Origin: GCA-2701705 sp964342155 | Lineage (GTDB): Bacteria > Pseudomonadota > Gammaproteobacteria > GCA-002705445 > GCA-002716945 | Assembly: GCA_964342155.1 (NCBI GenBank) | Contig: CAYFEQ010000016.1 | Location: 1-18,026, forward strand | Reading direction: 5' to 3' | Length of the DNA stretch: 18,026 nt | Shown: one piece after another, positions 15,457 to 18,026 of the stretch | Numbering within the stretch: position 1 is the first letter of the stretch | Layout: every line of letters starts with the position of its first letter | Position numbers and translations under genes: made by a program | Notes under the pieces: model-generated | Seen by the model: only the letters and a program-made list of their open reading frames with translations | What the model was told of the DNA's origin: nothing | Databases searched by the model: none

Positions 15457-15747
15457 ATGAATATAAGACCATTGCACGATCGCGTAATAGTAAGGAGAAT
15501 GGATGAGGAAAAAACCTCTCCGGGTGGAATCGTAATACCAGATTCAGCGACTGAGAAACCAATAAAAGGGGAAATAGTGGCTGTTGGTAAGGGAAAGATT
15601 TTGGAAAATGGTGAAATTAGGCCACTTGATGTTAAAGCTGGAGATAAAATTCTATTTGGAAAGTACTCAGGCACAGAAGTAAAGGTTGATGGTGAAGAGC
15701 TCCTCGTAATGAGAGAAGACGATATAACCGCCATCGTTGAAGAATAA
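15457..15747 (+). CDS. groES: Co-chaperonin GroES (Hsp10)
   Basis: 96-aa lid of the GroEL chamber, acting in the cytoplasm. The start MNIRPLHDRVIVRR, the mobile-loop region EEKTSPGGIVIPDSATEKP and the C-terminal strand region ending DDITAIVEE are all standard, as is the length. An AAAGAGG (15442-15448) gives a strong ribosome site 8 bases before the ATG. Expression should follow the CIRCE operator upstream, and groEL comes 24 bases downstream in the same operon. Confidence 0.98.
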   Translation: MNIRPLHDRVIVRRMDEEKTSPGGIVIPDSATEKPIKGEIVAVGKGKILENGEIRPLDVKAGDKILFGKYSGTEVKVDGEELLVMREDDITAIVEE

Positions 15748-15771
15748 AAATATTTATTAGAGGAAAATAAA

Positions 15772-17436
15772 ATGACAGCAAAAGAAGTTAAATTTGGTGA
15801 TGACGCAAGAAAAAAACTAGTAAATGGAGTAAATATTCTCGCTAATGCGGTTAAAACCACGCTCGGACCCAAAGGTAGAAATGTTGTATTAGATAAATCA
15901 TTTGGTGCGCCAACAGTTACAAAAGATGGTGTATCTGTTGCCAAAGAAATTGAACTTAAAGATAAATTTGAAAATATGGGAGCGCAGATGGTGAAGGAAG
16001 TTGCTTCACAAACATCAGATATTGCTGGTGATGGAACAACAACCGCCACTGTCCTTGCTCAATCATTATTACGTGAAGGTTTGAAATGTGTTGCGGCAGG
16101 AATGAACCCAATGGATTTAAAGAGAGGCATAGATAAAGCTGTCACTGTCGCAGTTGAAAGTTTGCAAAAAATGTCAAAACCATGCACAGATCATAATGCA
16201 ATAGAACAAGTTGGAACTATTTCAGCTAATTCAGATAAAAATATAGGTTCTATTATTGCTGAATCTATGGACAAAGTTGGTAAGGAAGGTGTTATCACGG
16301 TTGAAGAGGGTCAATCATTAGAAAACGAGCTCGAGGTTGTTGAAGGAATGCAATTTGACAGAGGTTATCTGTCGCCATATTTTGCTACTAATCAACAAAA
16401 TATGTCGACCGAGTTAGAAGACCCATATGTGCTTTTATATGATAAAAAAGTTTCTAACATAAAAGATATGTTACCAATCCTTGAAGGAGTAGCCAAGGCA
16501 AGTAAACCACTCTTAATTATTGCTGAAGATGTTGAAGGTGAAGCTCTAGCTACTTTAGTAGTGAATAGTATACGTGGCATAGTTAAGGTTGCCGCAGTTA
16601 AAGCACCTGGTTTTGGTGATAGAAGAAAAGCAATGCTGGAAGATATTGCTATTCTTACAGGAGGAACAGTAATCTCGGAAGAGGTTGGACTAAGTCTTGA
16701 AAAAGCAGATATAAATGATCTTGGTAAAGCTAAAAAAGTGACCGTCACTAAAGAGAATACTACTATTATTGATGGCGGTGGTGAAAAATCTGCCATTGAA
16801 AGCCGAGTCAATCAAATTAGAACTCAGATTGATGAAGCAACATCAGACTACGATAAGGAAAAAATGCAAGAAAGAGTAGCGAAGCTTGCTGGCGGAGTAG
16901 CTGTGATCAAAGTTGGGGCAGCAACTGAGGTAGAAATGAAAGAGAAAAAAGCTAGAGTAGAAGATGCTCTTCATGCAACTAGAGCAGCTGTAGAAGAAGG
17001 AGTAGTGCCTGGTGGTGGGGTTGCTATGCTTAGAGCAAGGCAAGCATTAGAAAAACTTAAAGGTGATAATGCTGACCAAACCCAAGGAATACAAATAGCA
17101 TCACAAGCTATGGAAGAACCTTTACGCCAAATAGTTACAAATGCTGGAGATGAAGGTTCGGTAATCTTATCAAAAGTACAAGAGGGAAAAGACTCTTACG
17201 GATATAATGCTGCAACATCGGAATTTGGAGATATGTTGAAAATGGGCATATTAGATCCAACAAAAGTGGCTCGTACAGCTTTACAGAATGCATCATCAAT
17301 TGCAGGATTGATGATAACAACTGAAGCTATGGTGACTGAGCTTGCTAAAGATGATGATGCACCAGCTGCTGGAGCGCCAGCAATGCCTGACATGGGCGGT
17401 ATGGGCGGCATGGGAATGGGCGGTATGGGAATGTAA
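15772..17436 (+). CDS. groEL: Chaperonin GroEL (Hsp60)
   Basis: ATP-driven folding chamber subunit, 554 aa (E. coli 548). The equatorial ATP site is plain: TLGPKGRNVVLDKSFG (31-46) and GDGTTTATVLAQ (85-96). The apical domain has the substrate-binding stretch around MQFDRGYLSPYF, and the C-terminal equatorial part carries VVPGGGVAMLRA. The tail ends with the flexible GGM repeats (MGGMGGMGMGGMGM) typical of gammaproteobacterial GroEL. AGAGGA (15759-15764) is the ribosome site. A hairpin terminator follows 34 bases after the stop, closing the two-gene operon. Confidence 0.98.
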   Translation: MTAKEVKFGDDARKKLVNGVNILANAVKTTLGPKGRNVVLDKSFGAPTVTKDGVSVAKEIELKDKFENMGAQMVKEVASQTSDIAGDGTTTATVLAQSLLREGLKCVAAGMNPMDLKRGIDKAVTVAVESLQKMSKPCTDHNAIEQVGTISANSDKNIGSIIAESMDKVGKEGVITVEEGQSLENELEVVEGMQFDRGYLSPYFATNQQNMSTELEDPYVLLYDKKVSNIKDMLPILEGVAKASKPLLIIAEDVEGEALATLVVNSIRGIVKVAAVKAPGFGDRRKAMLEDIAILTGGTVISEEVGLSLEKADINDLGKAKKVTVTKENTTIIDGGGEKSAIESRVNQIRTQIDEATSDYDKEKMQERVAKLAGGVAVIKVGAATEVEMKEKKARVEDALHATRAAVEEGVVPGGGVAMLRARQALEKLKGDNADQTQGIQIASQAMEEPLRQIVTNAGDEGSVILSKVQEGKDSYGYNAATSEFGDMLKMGILDPTKVARTALQNASSIAGLMITTEAMVTELAKDDDAPAAGAPAMPDMGGMGGMGMGGMGM

Positions 17437-17470
17437 ACCTGAAAACCAATTCTCACAAATAGATAAAAAT

Positions 17471-17496
17471 ACAAAGCCTCTTTTCAGAGGCTTTGT
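17471..17496 (+). terminator. Terminator of groESL
   Basis: A perfect 10-base-pair stem, ACAAAGCCTC and GAGGCTTTGT, with loop TTTTCA, followed by TATTTATAAT. The stem is strong for this AT-rich region. The U-run is interrupted, so some read-through into the downstream fadD-like gene is possible; that gene starts 42 bases further on and has no convincing promoter of its own. Confidence 0.88.
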
Positions 17497-17538
17497 TATT
17501 TATAATATGAGATAATAAATATAAATTGAGAAAAATTT

Positions 17539-18026
17539 ATGGATAGAGTTTGGATAAAAAACTACCCTAAAAACGTACCTTCAGAAATTAGTCCGAGCAA
17601 GGATAATTCACTTCAAGATTTGTTTTATCAGACAACTGAGATGTTCTCAAAAAAAATAGCGTTCAAAAACCTTAATTCATCTATTACTTTCAATGAAACA
17701 AAAAAATATTCTGAAAGATTTGCTTCTTATCTTCAAAATGAATTAAAAATAAGAAAAGGCACAAAAATAGCAATAATGTTACCTAATTTAATGACTTATC
17801 CTGTTGTACTTTTTGGATCATTTATTGCTGGAGCAATAGTCGTTAATGTTAATCCATTGTTTAAACAGCGGGAATTACTTGATGTATTACTCAATTCTGA
17901 ACCTGAGGTAATTATAGTTCTTGACAAATTTTTAGGTGAACTGGAGCCAGTAATAAATAAAACTAAGCTCAAACACATAATTGTTTGTAGGGTTACAGAT
18001 TTGCTTAACCCAATTATGAAAATATT
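17539..18026 (+). CDS. fadD: Long-chain fatty acid-CoA ligase, partial (C-terminus outside window)
   Basis: N-terminal 162 codons of an adenylate-forming enzyme that activates fatty acids to acyl-CoA. The start MDRVWIKNYPKNVPSEI aligns directly with E. coli FadD (VWLNRYPADVPTEI), and further on come KIAIMLPNLMTYPVVLFG, AGAIVVNVNPLFKQREL and the DKFLGELEPVINKT region, all FadD-like. The AMP-binding and catalytic motifs lie beyond the window, so substrate chain length cannot be judged. A weak GAG lies 8 bases before the ATG. The frame stays open to the window edge. In a sulfur oxidiser the enzyme may serve lipid recycling rather than growth on fatty acids (inference). Confidence 0.9.
   Translation, partial: MDRVWIKNYPKNVPSEISPSKDNSLQDLFYQTTEMFSKKIAFKNLNSSITFNETKKYSERFASYLQNELKIRKGTKIAIMLPNLMTYPVVLFGSFIAGAIVVNVNPLFKQRELLDVLLNSEPEVIIVLDKFLGELEPVINKTKLKHIIVCRVTDLLNPIMKI

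Noticed and set aside
15453..16049. 198-codon open frame on the minus strand across groES and the start of groEL
   Set aside because: It lies entirely antisense to two unmistakable chaperonin genes, has a low-complexity serine- and proline-rich translation and no ribosome site. It is a shadow of groESL codon use.
1..18026. tRNA genes, CRISPR arrays, insertion sequences, phage or toxin-antitoxin genes
   Set aside because: None seen: no cloverleaf-like sequence, no regularly spaced repeats, no transposase or integrase reading frame, and almost no unassigned space.

Overview
The window is a densely coded (no gap above about 140 bases), AT-rich chromosomal stretch from a sulfur-oxidising gammaproteobacterium. 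Three things suggest this. The housekeeping gene order is gammaproteobacterial (aroQ-accB-accC-fis-purH-purD; dsbD-cutA-fxsA-groES-groEL). The proteins are close to their E. coli counterparts (Rho, FadD N-terminus, Fis C-terminus). The left end carries the dissimilatory sulfur genes sat and aprMBA. An uncultured or symbiotic marine lineage of the SUP05/Thioglobus type is a reasonable guess, but this is inference from gene content and base composition only.

Left region (1-3458, minus strand): sat, aprM, aprB, aprA (aprA cut by the window edge). Together they form the last steps of sulfite oxidation: AprAB joins sulfite to AMP giving APS, AprM probably links the electrons to the membrane, and Sat converts APS plus pyrophosphate to ATP and sulfate.

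Centre-left (3595-7251, plus strand): a 644-residue protein I cannot assign, divergent from sat, followed by trxA and rho. The unknown protein has patches resembling the nucleotide-binding half of ATP-type PEP carboxykinase, but its only Walker A motif sits at the extreme C-terminus. It is the most unusual item here. trxA has a near-consensus promoter just upstream, and rho follows trxA by 33 bases.

Centre (7252-14913, minus strand): cutA, dsbD, aroQ, accB, accC, fis, purH, purD, read leftwards in short runs with overlaps or tiny gaps. They cover a metal-tolerance-type protein, periplasmic thiol reduction, shikimate synthesis, the biotin part of acetyl-CoA carboxylase, a nucleoid regulator and two purine synthesis enzymes. 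The stop codons of purD and rho abut with no base between them.

Right (14933-18026, plus strand): fxsA, then groES-groEL behind a vegetative-type promoter overlapped by a CIRCE operator (HrcA control), a strong hairpin terminator, and the start of a fadD-type acyl-CoA synthetase cut by the window edge. I saw no tRNA, rRNA, CRISPR array, insertion sequence or phage gene.
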